Source: Desulfofundulus thermosubterraneus DSM 16057 | Lineage (GTDB): Bacteria > Bacillota > Desulfotomaculia > Desulfotomaculales > Desulfovirgulaceae | Length of the DNA stretch: 64,000 nt | Direction: 5' to 3' | NCBI RefSeq assembly: GCF_900142025.1 | Contig: NZ_FQZM01000017.1 | Coordinates: forward strand, 1-64,000 | Part shown: positions 52,655 to 61,543 of the stretch, piece by piece | How positions within the stretch are numbered: the stretch's first letter is position 1 | Layout of the letters: each line of letters opens with the position of its first letter | Made by a program: the position numbers and the translations under genes | Notes under the pieces: model-generated | Database searches by the model: none | What the model was told of the DNA's origin: nothing | What the model saw: only the letters and a program-made list of their open reading frames with translations

Positions 52655-53915
52655 TGTTTTCGCCCCCCTCCAGGAGGAGGGCGGCCAGGCGCCGGGGGGT
52701 CATGCCGGCGATATCGTCGGGGACATTCTGCCCGTTGGTGACGTAGGCCAGCGGGCGGCGCATCTGGTGGATCAGGTTTAACGCCCCTCCCCGGGTTTGG
52801 GTTTCGTCCAGTTTGGTAAAGATGAACTCCGAATATCCCACCCGGGCAAATTCCCGGGCCATATGTAAAAGATCCCGGTTGCGGGTGGTGGCGCTTAAGA
52901 CAAGGAAGATCCGGCGGGACGGCGGCAGGGCGTCCATAAACCCTTTTAATTTAAGCAGCTGACTGGCATTGCGGCAGGAAATGCCCTCGGTATCGACGAA
53001 AACGGCTTCTTTGTCTTGATGGGCTTCTACTGCCGATGCCAGTTCAGCTGGAGTCATTACCACTTCTACAGGCACGCCGATCGTCTGGCCATAAAATTTC
53101 AGTTCCTCGACTACCCCGAAGCGGTGGCTGTACACGGCGATTAGCGCTATTTTTTTCTGGTCGAAAAGGGCCTGTCTGGTGGCCAGTTTGGCCAGGGTGG
53201 TGGTTTTGCCCGCTCCCGTGGGGCCGATAAAGGCATAGATTCTGCCACTGTGGTCCCGTGCAGAATAGACATCTTCCACCAGGGAGGCCAGCCGTCCCTT
53301 TAATTGCAGGAGCAAAAAGTCCTCGCCGTCCCCGGTGGTATCGTTTACCTCGAGACCGCGTAAAAGGTTTTCCACCACTCCTTCCATCACTTCCATGTCC
53401 AGCAGGCGCCGGCGCCATCTTTCAAGAACGTCCCCGTCCATCATGGCTTCCTCCTGTTGTTTCAGGATAGTATTAAAGGAGAAGGAATTGTTTTCCTCCT
53501 GTCCGGTTGGCGTGCCCAAGGTGAATTCGGATATTTTTTCACCGGCAGGCAATGCCTGTGCCGGGTCATGCATCTTTAAAACATCCGCTTCCAACCGTAT
53601 TACCTCTTCCCTCCGTGTACGCCGTACCTCCGGGGGCGTGGTCGAAGGCGGGGCAAACGTCCCGGCGGTTACCACTTCCCTCGTGGCAGGATCAGCCCCG
53701 GGCGGCCTTCCCGGAGGTAGCTCCGCCGGGGCGGGGGCCGCAGGCAGCTCGTCCAGGGCCGCGGTTACTTCCAGTTGCGGCGGGCGGAAAAAATCAAAAA
53801 TGCTCTTCCTGGGCAGGCGGTAGCTGCCGATAATCACCGCATCGGGTCCCATGTCCTCCTTGATCAGGCGCATGGCTTCCTGCATTTCCCTGACGATATA
53901 TTTTTTAATTTTCAC
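52629..53915 (-). CDS. flhF: Flagellar SRP-like GTPase FlhF
   Basis: 428 residues. N-terminal B domain MKIKKYIVREMQEAMRLIKEDMGPDAVIIG, a Pro-rich linker, N domain, then the G domain with GPTGAGKTTTLAKLA, VFVDTEGIS, FIFTKLDETQTRGGAL. It marks the flagellar assembly site at the membrane and is controlled by FlhG. Here the usual DTAGRS motif II reads DTEGIS, a visible departure. It overlaps flhA by four bases. Confidence 0.93.
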   Translation of the reverse strand: MKIKKYIVREMQEAMRLIKEDMGPDAVIIGSYRLPRKSIFDFFRPPQLEVTAALDELPAAPAPAELPPGRPPGADPATREVVTAGTFAPPSTTPPEVRRTRREEVIRLEADVLKMHDPAQALPAGEKISEFTLGTPTGQEENNSFSFNTILKQQEEAMMDGDVLERWRRRLLDMEVMEGVVENLLRGLEVNDTTGDGEDFLLLQLKGRLASLVEDVYSARDHSGRIYAFIGPTGAGKTTTLAKLATRQALFDQKKIALIAVYSHRFGVVEELKFYGQTIGVPVEVVMTPAELASAVEAHQDKEAVFVDTEGISCRNASQLLKLKGFMDALPPSRRIFLVLSATTRNRDLLHMAREFARVGYSEFIFTKLDETQTRGGALNLIHQMRRPLAYVTNGQNVPDDIAGMTPRRLAALLLEGGENNVGAGFRG

Positions 53916-55987
53916 TCCACAATCACCGTCCCCACCACTTCCACTTCGATACCGGGTGCGATTTCATTCAGGGATAATACGGCCACTGCCGGCAGGCTGC
54001 GTTCAATCAACCGCCGGAAGGGTAACCTTATCCGGGGCGAACAGAGCACCACCGGGGTCAGGCCCTTCAGGCTTATCTTTTCGGCCTGCTCCTGCAGCCT
54101 TTCCAGGATCTTTCTGGCCAGCCCGGGTTCCAGCACCGGGTAGGCCCCGATCTGGGTCTGCTGGATGGAATCCGTAATGGTTTGCTCCATCCGGGGGTGC
54201 AGGGTGAGCACGGCCAGTTTGTTTTCGGGCGTCAGGTAGAGCCGGCTGATGGTGCGGGAAAGACGGCTGCGTACGTGTTCGGTAAGAAAATCGCTATCCC
54301 GGTTTAAGCGGGCTCCATCGGCCAGGGCCTCGCAAATGGTCACCAGGTCTCTGATGGGCACCCTTTCCCGCAGGAGATTTTGCAGCACCTTCTGCACTTC
54401 GCCCAGGGTCAGCAGATCGGGAACCAGTTCTTCCACCACCGCCGGATCCTTCTCTTTAATGGCCTCCAGCAGTTCCTTCACTTCCTGGCGGCCCAGCAGT
54501 TCGTGAGCGTGGGCCTTGATGAATTCCGTCAGGTGAGTAACCATAACGGTGGAAGGATCCACCACCGTAAGTCCGGCCAGCTCCAGCTTTTCCTTTTCAC
54601 CGGCCGGCACCCACCAGGCCGGCAGGCCAAAGGTGGGTTCGGTGGTGGGTATGCCGGGTATATCGGTGGCCTGCCCCGTAGGGTCCATCACCAGGTAGTA
54701 TCCGGGCATCAATTCTCCACTGGCGGTTTGTTCTCCCCGGATTTTAAAGACATAGGCGTTGGGTGACAATTGCAGGTTGTCCCGGATACGGATGGGCCGC
54801 ACGTAAATACCCATTTCTATGGCGCACTGCCGGCGCACTGCCGCCAGCCGGTGCAGCAGATCCCCGCCCTGGGACTCGTCGGTCAGGGGAATGAGGTTGT
54901 AGCCGATTTCAATTTGCAGGGGGTCCACCTGGAAATACGTGGTCACATTTTCCGGTTCCCGGCGGGTTTCCTGCACCTGCTGCCTGGCCCTTGCCTCCTG
55001 CCGGCGGGCTTCCTCCCTTTGCTTTTCCTGCACTAAGGTTCTTCCGGCGACAAAACTGATTCCCGACAGCAGGAGGAAAAGAACGTTGGGCATGGCCGGG
55101 ATGCATCCCAGGACGAAGAGGATCCCCGCTACCAGGTAGAGGATCCGGGGAAAACCGGTAAACTGCCGGGAGATGTCCGTGCCGAAGCTGGCATCGGAGG
55201 TGGCCCTGGTGACCAGGATGCCGGCGGCGGTGGAGATGAGCACCGAAGGCACCTGGGTCACCAGCCCGTCCCCGATGGTAAGCACGGTGAAGGTGCGCAG
55301 GGCTTCCGATACGGGCATGCCCATCTGCAGGGTGCCGATGGCGATGCCCCCCAGGATGTTGATCAGGGTGATGATGATGCCGGCGATGGCGTCTCCCCGC
55401 ACAAATTTGCTGGCACCGTCCATGGCGCCGTAAAAATCGGCCTCCCGCTGCAGCCTCCTGCGTCTTTCCCGGGCCTCGGCCTCGGTGATCAGGCCGGAGT
55501 TGAAGTCGGCATCGATGCTCATCTGCTTGCCGGGCATGGCGTCCAGGGTGAACCGGGCGGCCACCTCGGCCACCCGGCCGGCACCGCTGGTGATTACCAC
55601 AAACTGGATCACGGTGATGATGATGAAAACGATGAATCCCACCACGTAGTTGCCCCCGGCCACAAAATGCCCGAAGGCGTCAATGACATTGCCCGCGTAC
55701 CCCTGCCCCAGGATCAGCCGGGTGGAGGAGATGTTCAGGGCCAGACGGTACAGGGTTGTCACCAGCAACAGGGCCGGAAAGATGGAAAACTGCAGGGGCT
55801 CGGTGGTGAACATGGTAATCAGCAGGATCACCAGCCCCAGGGTGATGCTGATGGAAAGCAGTACGTCCAGAGCCCTGGGGGGCATGGGGATGATGATCAT
55901 CAGCACAATGCCCACGATCAGACCGGCGATAAGCAGGTCGGTGTTGTGTTTCAATTGTGATCTTAAGGTTGTGCCGGGTGCGGGCAT
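53912..55987 (-). CDS. flhA: Flagellar export gate protein FlhA
   Basis: 691 residues. About eight N-terminal membrane helices, the cytoplasmic FHIPEP-type loop (SGAGRVAEVAARFTLDAMPGKQMSIDADFNSGLITEAEA) near 135-175, and a large C-terminal cytoplasmic domain with LSPNAYVFKIRGEQTASGEL and VDPSTVMVTHLTEFIKAHAHELLGRQEV. It forms the ring that docks export substrates. Full length for the family. Confidence 0.96.
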   Translation of the reverse strand: MPAPGTTLRSQLKHNTDLLIAGLIVGIVLMIIIPMPPRALDVLLSISITLGLVILLITMFTTEPLQFSIFPALLLVTTLYRLALNISSTRLILGQGYAGNVIDAFGHFVAGGNYVVGFIVFIIITVIQFVVITSGAGRVAEVAARFTLDAMPGKQMSIDADFNSGLITEAEARERRRRLQREADFYGAMDGASKFVRGDAIAGIIITLINILGGIAIGTLQMGMPVSEALRTFTVLTIGDGLVTQVPSVLISTAAGILVTRATSDASFGTDISRQFTGFPRILYLVAGILFVLGCIPAMPNVLFLLLSGISFVAGRTLVQEKQREEARRQEARARQQVQETRREPENVTTYFQVDPLQIEIGYNLIPLTDESQGGDLLHRLAAVRRQCAIEMGIYVRPIRIRDNLQLSPNAYVFKIRGEQTASGELMPGYYLVMDPTGQATDIPGIPTTEPTFGLPAWWVPAGEKEKLELAGLTVVDPSTVMVTHLTEFIKAHAHELLGRQEVKELLEAIKEKDPAVVEELVPDLLTLGEVQKVLQNLLRERVPIRDLVTICEALADGARLNRDSDFLTEHVRSRLSRTISRLYLTPENKLAVLTLHPRMEQTITDSIQQTQIGAYPVLEPGLARKILERLQEQAEKISLKGLTPVVLCSPRIRLPFRRLIERSLPAVAVLSLNEIAPGIEVEVVGTVIVE

Positions 55988-56005
55988 GGTTTGTCCCTCC
56001 TTAAC

Positions 56006-57076
56006 TTACACCGGCCGTTTTTTCAGGCGGTAGACCAGGGCCAGGATCTGGGCTACGGCCTGGTAGAGTTCCACCGGGATTTCCTGCCCGATTTCCACCT
56101 GGTGGTAAAGGGTCCGGGCCACTTCGGGATTATGTATGATTGGTACTTTATGCTCGGCGGCCAGCTCCCGGATGCGGCGGGCCAGGTCTCCGGCTCCTTT
56201 GGCCACCACCTGGGGTGCGGACATTTCCTTTTCGTCGTAGCGCAGGGCTACCGCCAGGTGGGTGGGGTTGGTGATTACCACCGTAGCCCGGGGCACTTCC
56301 TGACGGATGCGGTTGAGCAGAATCTGCCGCTGGCGGCGCCTTTGCCAGCCTTTGATGAGCGGATCTCCTTCGGTCTGTTTAAGTTCATCCTTTACCTCCT
56401 GTTTGGTCATGCGCATGCTGCGCATATATTCCCAGCGCTGGTAGAAGAGGTCAATTACCGCCAGAAGCAGGAAGGTGCCGCCCGCGGCCGCGGCCGCCGC
56501 CAGCATGACGCCGGTCACCGTACCGAAGGCCGCCTGGGGGGCACGGTGAAAAACCAGCAGCAGCTCATGCAGGTGCGCTTTGACCACCAGGTAACTGACC
56601 CCCGCCACCACCGTTACCTTAAGGATACTTTTACCCAGCTCCACCAGGGTGCGCAGACTGAACATGCGGGAAAGGCCGCTTACCGGGTTCAGCCGCTCCA
56701 GGTTGGGTTTGATCACCTCCGGAGCAAAGATGAAGCCTGTTTGCACCAGGTGCACCGCCAGGGCTGCACCGGTGAGCGCCAGAAAAAACGGCGTGCACAT
56801 CCATATCGCCCCGCGGGCGACATCGTAAATTACCCGGGGCAGGTGTTCGGGTGCCAGATCAAAGGCCAGACAGTTGCTGAAATACCAGGTGAGCTCTTTC
56901 TGCCAGTTTTCCATGGCCGGACCCCTTAAAAGGTAGGCCAGGATGACAGCCGCCATGAGCACTACTGCCGCGGCAAAGTCCCGGCTCTTTGGCACCTGGC
57001 CCCTGCGCCTGGCTTCCTGCAATCGCCTTGGGGTTGGGGCTTCAGTTTTCTGCTGGGCGCCCCCGCCGTGGGCCAA
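56006..57076 (-). CDS. flhB: Flagellar export switch protein FlhB
   Basis: 356 residues: four membrane helices and a C-terminal domain with the self-cleaving NPTH site (ATVVITNPTHLAVALRYDEKEMSAP, about 270). KTEAPTPRRLQEARRRGQVPKSRDFAAA at the N terminus is diagnostic. Cleavage switches export from hook to filament subunits. The downstream gap to fliR holds a large hairpin (57095-57141). Confidence 0.95.
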   Translation of the reverse strand: MAHGGGAQQKTEAPTPRRLQEARRRGQVPKSRDFAAAVVLMAAVILAYLLRGPAMENWQKELTWYFSNCLAFDLAPEHLPRVIYDVARGAIWMCTPFFLALTGAALAVHLVQTGFIFAPEVIKPNLERLNPVSGLSRMFSLRTLVELGKSILKVTVVAGVSYLVVKAHLHELLLVFHRAPQAAFGTVTGVMLAAAAAAGGTFLLLAVIDLFYQRWEYMRSMRMTKQEVKDELKQTEGDPLIKGWQRRRQRQILLNRIRQEVPRATVVITNPTHLAVALRYDEKEMSAPQVVAKGAGDLARRIRELAAEHKVPIIHNPEVARTLYHQVEIGQEIPVELYQAVAQILALVYRLKKRPV

Positions 57077-57094
57077 TCTCCATCCCCTCTTCCC

Positions 57095-57141
57095 AATAAG
57101 TTAATAAATCAGGTGCCTGGCACGCAATTTATTAACTTATT
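57095..57141. repeat. REP-like hairpin between flhB and fliR
   Basis: AATAAGTTAATAAAT (57095-57109) and ATTTATTAACTTATT (57127-57141) are perfect 15-bp inverted arms. The 17-base loop contains the palindrome GTGCCTGGCAC. AT-rich arms around such a core resemble small dispersed hairpin elements that transposases of the Y1/RAYT type act on. There is no T-run, so it is not a simple terminator. Confidence 0.75.
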
Positions 57142-57147
57142 TCGTTG

Positions 57148-57918
57148 TTACCCGGAAAGTCCGCGGATCACTGTATACAGGTCCTGCTCCATCATGCGCA
57201 CCATGGCCCGAAAGACCACGCCGAAAAGCGGAACCATCACGCTTAAAGTGAGGATGCCCAGGGCGATCTTCAACGGAAAGCCCAGCATGAAAATGTTCAT
57301 TTCCGGGGCGGTGCGGCCCAAAAGGCCCAGGCAGATATCGATGATCAGCACCACCGCCACCACGGGGGCAGCAATCTGGACGGCCAGGGCCGCCATGCGC
57401 GCAAAAATCTTGACCACGGCCAGGGTGGTGGTTCCGTCCAGGGCGGTACCGGTCAGTGGTACCAGTTCGTAACTCCTGGCCAGGCCGGCAATGAGCACGT
57501 GATGACCGTCCAGGATGAGAAAGAGCACCATGCCCAGAAGGTACAGGAAACGGGAGCTGATGGTGGCCTGGTGGCCCATGGCCGGGTCGAAAAGGTTGGC
57601 CATGAAAAAGCCCATCTGGATGTCCATGATCTGTCCCGCCATGGCCAGGCTCTGGAAGACCAGGCTGGCAATGAAGCCCAAAACCAGACCCACCCCGGCT
57701 TCTTCTGCCGCCGCAAGAGCAAACCCCAAAAGCCCTCCTGGAAAGTCCGGTTTCACTCCCGGCACCACGGGGAAGAGCACCACGGCCAGCACAAAGGCCA
57801 TGAAGGCCTTGAACGACCGGGGCACGTTGGGGAAGAAGAACAGGGGTCCCGCCGCTAAAAAAGCGCTGGCCCGGACGAAGATTAAGATGAAGGTTACTAC
57901 CGCTTCATAGTTGAGCAA
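57148..57918 (-). CDS. fliR: Flagellar export protein FliR
   Basis: 256 residues with about six membrane segments: RASAFLAAGPLFFFPNVPRSFKAFMAFVLAVVLFPVVPG and GQIMDIQMGFFMANLFDPAMGHQATISSRFLYLLGMVLFL fit FliR closely. It forms part of the export gate with FliP and FliQ. The start at 57918 is followed by the usual LNYEAVVTFILIFVRASAF. It ends next to the REP-like hairpin. Confidence 0.93.
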   Translation of the reverse strand: MLNYEAVVTFILIFVRASAFLAAGPLFFFPNVPRSFKAFMAFVLAVVLFPVVPGVKPDFPGGLLGFALAAAEEAGVGLVLGFIASLVFQSLAMAGQIMDIQMGFFMANLFDPAMGHQATISSRFLYLLGMVLFLILDGHHVLIAGLARSYELVPLTGTALDGTTTLAVVKIFARMAALAVQIAAPVVAVVLIIDICLGLLGRTAPEMNIFMLGFPLKIALGILTLSVMVPLFGVVFRAMVRMMEQDLYTVIRGLSG

Positions 57919-57931
57919 TCTGGCTCTCTCC

Positions 57932-58201
57932 TTACCCCGTAAGATTGGGCAGGTGCTTGAAAAGCCGCGTGGTGTAACTGGTCATCAGCCGGATCATCCA
58001 CGGAGCGGTGATGGCCAGCGTCAGGAAGACGGCAATGATCTTGGGCACGAAGGTCAGGGACTGCTCCTGCACCTGTGTTGTGGCTTGGAGTATGCTGATT
58101 ACCAGTCCCACCAGCAGCGAAACCGCCAGGGTGGGCAGGGACAGGATCAGGATCATCATCAGCGCTTCCCGGGCAATCTGGGTGACAAGGGTATCGGTCA
58201 C
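57932..58201 (-). CDS. fliQ: Flagellar export protein FliQ
   Basis: 89 residues, two membrane hairpins: AREALMMILILSLPTLAVSLLVGLVISILQATTQVQEQSLTFVPKIIAVF is the family core. A component of the gate with FliP and FliR. The 13-bp gap to fliR and the same strand as all neighbours place it in one transcript. Confidence 0.94.
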   Translation of the reverse strand: MTDTLVTQIAREALMMILILSLPTLAVSLLVGLVISILQATTQVQEQSLTFVPKIIAVFLTLAITAPWMIRLMTSYTTRLFKHLPNLTG

Positions 58202-58240
58202 AGCGTTTTCCCCCTATGCTGGCGGTTTACAGCCGTTTTG

Positions 58241-59050
58241 TTAATGAAAGCTTTCCACCAGGGACCGGACCACCAGGTACCAGCCGTCCACCATCACAAA
58301 AAGCAGCAGCTTGAAGGGCAGCGAGATCATTACCGGGGGCAGCATGAACATGCCCATGGACATCAGGGCGCTGGCCACCACCATATCGATGACCAGAAAG
58401 GGCACGTATAAAAGAAAACCCATTTGAAAGGCGGTTTTTAATTCGCTGATCACAAAGGCCGGGATGACCACCGTTATGGGCAGGTCGTCTGCATTCCGCG
58501 GCCGGGGCATTTTGGCCAGGCTTACGAACAGGGCCAGGTCCTTTTCCCGGGTTTGTTTGAGCATAAATGCCTTCAGCGGTTTGGCCGCGGCCTCAAAGGC
58601 CTGCTCCTGGGTCAACTGGTTATTTAAATAGGGCTGCAGGGCCTCCCGGTTAATTTCCTGGAAGGTAGGTGTCATCACAAAAAACGTCAGAAACAGGGCC
58701 AAGCCGATGATCACCTGGTTGGGCGGCGTTTGCTGTATGCCCAGGGCTCCCCGCAGGATGGACAGGACCACCACAATGCGCGTAAAGCTGGTGACCATGA
58801 TCAGGAGGCCCGGGGCCAGGGCTAGCACCGTTAGCAGAACCAGCAGCTTGACGCTGTCCACCACCTGAGCCGGGTTGTCCGTGGGGGTGATCCGCAGGTC
58901 GATGCCCGGCAGGGGCTGCGCCTGGGCTGCTGCAGGAGACAATAAAAGGGTCAGCAGAGACAGCAGGACCAGCAGGCTGTAAGGCCAGGCGGGGCGTTTC
59001 AGGATTTTGCGATTATCTCTTTCCGGCAGTGTTTTCATCTTTTTGTTCAT
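58241..59050 (-). CDS. fliP: Flagellar export protein FliP
   Basis: About 269 residues with a signal peptide (YSLLVLLSLLTLLLSPAAAQA) and four membrane helices. MVTSFTRIVVVLSILRGALGIQQTPPNQVIIGLALFLTFF and YVPFLVIDMVVASALMSMGMFMLPPVMISLPFKLLLFVMVDGWYLV are nearly invariant FliP sequence. It overlaps fliO by 38 bp, and the exact start (59050 or the Met four codons on) is open. Confidence 0.95.
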   Translation of the reverse strand: MNKKMKTLPERDNRKILKRPAWPYSLLVLLSLLTLLLSPAAAQAQPLPGIDLRITPTDNPAQVVDSVKLLVLLTVLALAPGLLIMVTSFTRIVVVLSILRGALGIQQTPPNQVIIGLALFLTFFVMTPTFQEINREALQPYLNNQLTQEQAFEAAAKPLKAFMLKQTREKDLALFVSLAKMPRPRNADDLPITVVIPAFVISELKTAFQMGFLLYVPFLVIDMVVASALMSMGMFMLPPVMISLPFKLLLFVMVDGWYLVVRSLVESFH

Positions 59051-59483
59051 CCCGATGGCTTTGATGTCGGTTTAAAAAAAGCTTTTGCCCGTTATCCAGC
59101 GCAGCCGGTTTTCCACCGGTGAACCGTTCCTTCAACCGGTTAATGGCCAGGGATAGATCCCGGCGGAATGAGGCCGGCTGGAGCCCGTCCCCGGCGGGCG
59201 TACCGGGAAACGGTAGCATTTCCGGAAGGTGGTCGAATTCCTGCAGCAGGGTCACACCGCTCTCCTGCTGGGCCAGGAGATAGTAGCGCCGGCCCACCTG
59301 CACGAGAGTCAGGGCGGCTTTCGGTCCAAGGGGTATCTGCTCGACCACCCGCATGTGCCGACCCCGGTTGATGGCCAGGCGGCGGCCCAGCCCGTAGCGC
59401 ACGGCCAGGTAGGCCAGGCCGGCCACCAGGGGCAGGCTCACGGCAAGCTGCACCACTGCCCAGAACAGGTCGCCGTTGCTCAT
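59013..59483 (-). CDS. fliO: Flagellar export protein FliO
   Basis: 156 residues: one N-terminal membrane segment (VVQLAVSLPLVAGLAYLAVRYGLG) and a cytoplasmic part with HMRVVEQIPLGPKAALTLVQVGRRYYLL, the conserved FliO/FliZ core. It assists FliP complex assembly. It overlaps fliN by four bases and fliP by 38. Position and size support the call. Confidence 0.88.
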   Translation of the reverse strand: MSNGDLFWAVVQLAVSLPLVAGLAYLAVRYGLGRRLAINRGRHMRVVEQIPLGPKAALTLVQVGRRYYLLAQQESGVTLLQEFDHLPEMLPFPGTPAGDGLQPASFRRDLSLAINRLKERFTGGKPAALDNGQKLFLNRHQSHRDEQKDENTAGKR

Positions 59484-59860
59484 TGTTTTTCCCCACCCGG
59501 CCGCGTTTTTCGTATTTCATGGATACTTTCAATACGGACGCCAAAGTTGCCGCCCAGGACCACCACTTCCCCTCGGGCAAAAGGCTGGTCATTGATCAGC
59601 ACTTCCACCGTATCGCCGGCCGGGCGATCCAGTTCCACCACCGAGCCTTCGGAGAGGCGCAGTATGTCCCGCACTTTCATGGTTGTGTTTCCCAGTTCTA
59701 CCGTTATGGTTACAGTCACGTCGGTCAGGTAATCGAGGGGTATTTTCAGGCGGTCAGCCCCCGCCGGGGCGGTCAGGGGAGGAAAGCTTACTTTTTTGAC
59801 CGTTGGTTGCCGCCCTTCCATACGCTTAATCATATCCTTGATTTCATCTTCGGTGATCAC
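59480..59860 (-). CDS. fliN: Small FliN-type motor switch protein
   Basis: 126 residues: an N-terminal leader and a FliN/SpoA domain with LKIPLDYLTDVTVTITVELGNTTMKVRDILRLSEGSVVELDRPAGDTVEVLINDQPFARGEVVVL. FliN-type proteins line the base of the C-ring. The window therefore encodes two FliN-type domains, this one and the C terminus of FliY. It overlaps fliO by four bases. It lacks the CheY-binding helix and CheC parts of FliY. Confidence 0.9.
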   Translation of the reverse strand: MITEDEIKDMIKRMEGRQPTVKKVSFPPLTAPAGADRLKIPLDYLTDVTVTITVELGNTTMKVRDILRLSEGSVVELDRPAGDTVEVLINDQPFARGEVVVLGGNFGVRIESIHEIRKTRPGGEKQ

Positions 59861-59923
59861 GGGTACCGCCTGCTTTCATTAATAGTTATTCAGCCGTTCA
59901 GGGTATGGCGCGCCGGCCAGGGC

Positions 59924-60406
59924 TCATTGCACCAGGAAATCGGTAAAATACAACCGTTCCACCTTGCCGTGCAGAAGCTGGCTGTTGATGTGGTCGAGAA
60001 TTTGTTTTTTAATGGCATCCTGGTTTTTCACCGGGAGCACTTCATCCGCTTTTTTGCTGCGCAATATGGTCAGCACCGCCTCGGTAAGCATGGGCTGTTT
60101 GGCCTTAATTTCTTCAGCCAGCTTTTTATCACGGGGATACTCCAGCACCACCTGCACCCGCAGGTAGTGGCTGGGACCTTCGTCGGCCAGGTTGATTACC
60201 CTGTCCCCCAGGTCCAGGGTTTCCATGGGGCGCTCTTTGGGCGTGGCCTGTACCGGCCCGGCCAGGGGGCCGAAGAACCACAGGGCACCGAAGGTTGCCC
60301 CGCCGCTGATAATGACGGCCAGGAGCACGATGAGGATGGTGCGGCCTGCGCCACCCCGTTTTTTCTCGCTTTCCCCGCCGGTTTGTTTTTTTCTGCTGAC
60401 AGGCAT
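59924..60406 (-). CDS. fliL: Flagellar basal-body-associated protein FliL
   Basis: About 160 residues. A basic N terminus, one membrane segment (TILIVLLAVIISGGATFGALWFF), and a periplasm-side domain with LDLGDRVINLADEGPSHYLRVQVVLEY and a final LYFTDFLVQ. It surrounds the stator and supports torque. I use ATG 60406 (AAGGGTG upstream). It lies between the hook gene and fliN. Confidence 0.92.
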   Translation of the reverse strand: MPVSRKKQTGGESEKKRGGAGRTILIVLLAVIISGGATFGALWFFGPLAGPVQATPKERPMETLDLGDRVINLADEGPSHYLRVQVVLEYPRDKKLAEEIKAKQPMLTEAVLTILRSKKADEVLPVKNQDAIKKQILDHINSQLLHGKVERLYFTDFLVQ

Positions 60407-60548
60407 TTGGGAACACCCTTTTTGTGGCTGCCGGTTGTTCAACTGAAAACCGGCAGCCGGGATTTTTAGCGGCGACACCCGGCAACCGTGCGCTTGTCGC
60501 CGGCCCTGAACCGGGTACCGCCTGTAGCTCGATACTGTTGACTGACTC

Positions 60549-61385
60549 TTACCGCTTCAGGTTGATCAGTTCCTCCAGCATGGTGTCGGAAACGGTGATA
60601 ACCCGGGCGCTGGCCTGGTAGCCGCGCTGGGTGGTGATCATGTTGGTGAACTCGTCCGTCAGGTCCACGTTGGACATCTCCAGGTAGCCGGACTCGATGG
60701 TGCCGTAACCGGCGGAACCGGGTTTGCCGTCAATCGGATTGCCGCTGCTAACGCTTTTTTTAAACAAATTTTTGCCTGTTCTTTGCAGGCCATCCTGGTT
60801 AGGGAAGTTTGTTAAGTAAATTTGATCATAACTATTTACGAAGACAAGATCTGTCCCGTCACTAAATTTACCGGTAATTTTTCCATCGTTACTGATATTT
60901 AAGCTGGCTACTACTCTATCGACAGTCCCGTCACCATTTGAATCCAAACTAATTTGTATATCTCCTTTGGTATTAGTACTAGACATGCCTTGCAGTCTGT
61001 ATCCATTTGCGTTAACAATGTAACCATTTTGGTCTATATAAAACACCCCGTCTCTTGTGTAAAATTTCTCGTTATTATTATTTGGATCCACAACAACGAA
61101 GAAACCCTCACCGTTGATGGCCAGGTCCAGGGTGCGGCCGGTGGACTGCAGGCCGCCGGGGCTCATGTTGTTGCTGATGCCGGCCAGGGAGACGCCCAGG
61201 CCAACCTGGGCCGGGTTGGTGGATGTGCCGGCGCTTTTCAGCGTCTGGTAGAGCACGTCCTGGAAGTTGGCCCGGCCGCTTTTAAAGCCCACGGTGTTCA
61301 CGTTGGATATATTGTTGCCGATGACGTCCATGCGGATCTGGTGGTTTTTCATGCCGGCGACGCCGGCGAAAAGAGAGCGGATCAT
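60549..61385 (-). CDS. flgE: Hook protein FlgE-type, mosaic
   Basis: 278 residues. Ends are typical D0 sequence: MIRSLFAGVAGMKNHQIRMDVIGNNISNVNTVGFK and EMSNVDLTDEFTNMITTQRGYQASARVI. The middle (about residues 100-215) is encoded by markedly AT-rich DNA (21/60 G+C at 60841-60900 and 18/60 at 61021-61080, against 42/60 at 61141-61200). It contains a calcium-loop-like DSNGDGTVD. A surface-domain exchange is the simplest reading. Short hook proteins of this size are normal in Gram-positives. Confidence 0.83.
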   Translation of the reverse strand: MIRSLFAGVAGMKNHQIRMDVIGNNISNVNTVGFKSGRANFQDVLYQTLKSAGTSTNPAQVGLGVSLAGISNNMSPGGLQSTGRTLDLAINGEGFFVVVDPNNNNEKFYTRDGVFYIDQNGYIVNANGYRLQGMSSTNTKGDIQISLDSNGDGTVDRVVASLNISNDGKITGKFSDGTDLVFVNSYDQIYLTNFPNQDGLQRTGKNLFKKSVSSGNPIDGKPGSAGYGTIESGYLEMSNVDLTDEFTNMITTQRGYQASARVITVSDTMLEELINLKR

Positions 61386-61543
61386 TTTTAATCCCTCCGG
61401 TTTTATAGTTAGCCCTCTTTATTACAAAGCAGGGGTTAATGGGAAAAGGGTAGCTGTTTTACCATCCTTGCGAACTGGCCTGTTCTCATTAACCATCGCA
61501 GGACGAAACATCATACAGCATCTGACGAAATCCCGGTTGAATC

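Noticed and set aside
57068-57472. Plus-strand frame through the flhB/fliR gap
   Set aside because: It is the shadow of fliR, and the AT-rich hairpin explains its opening.
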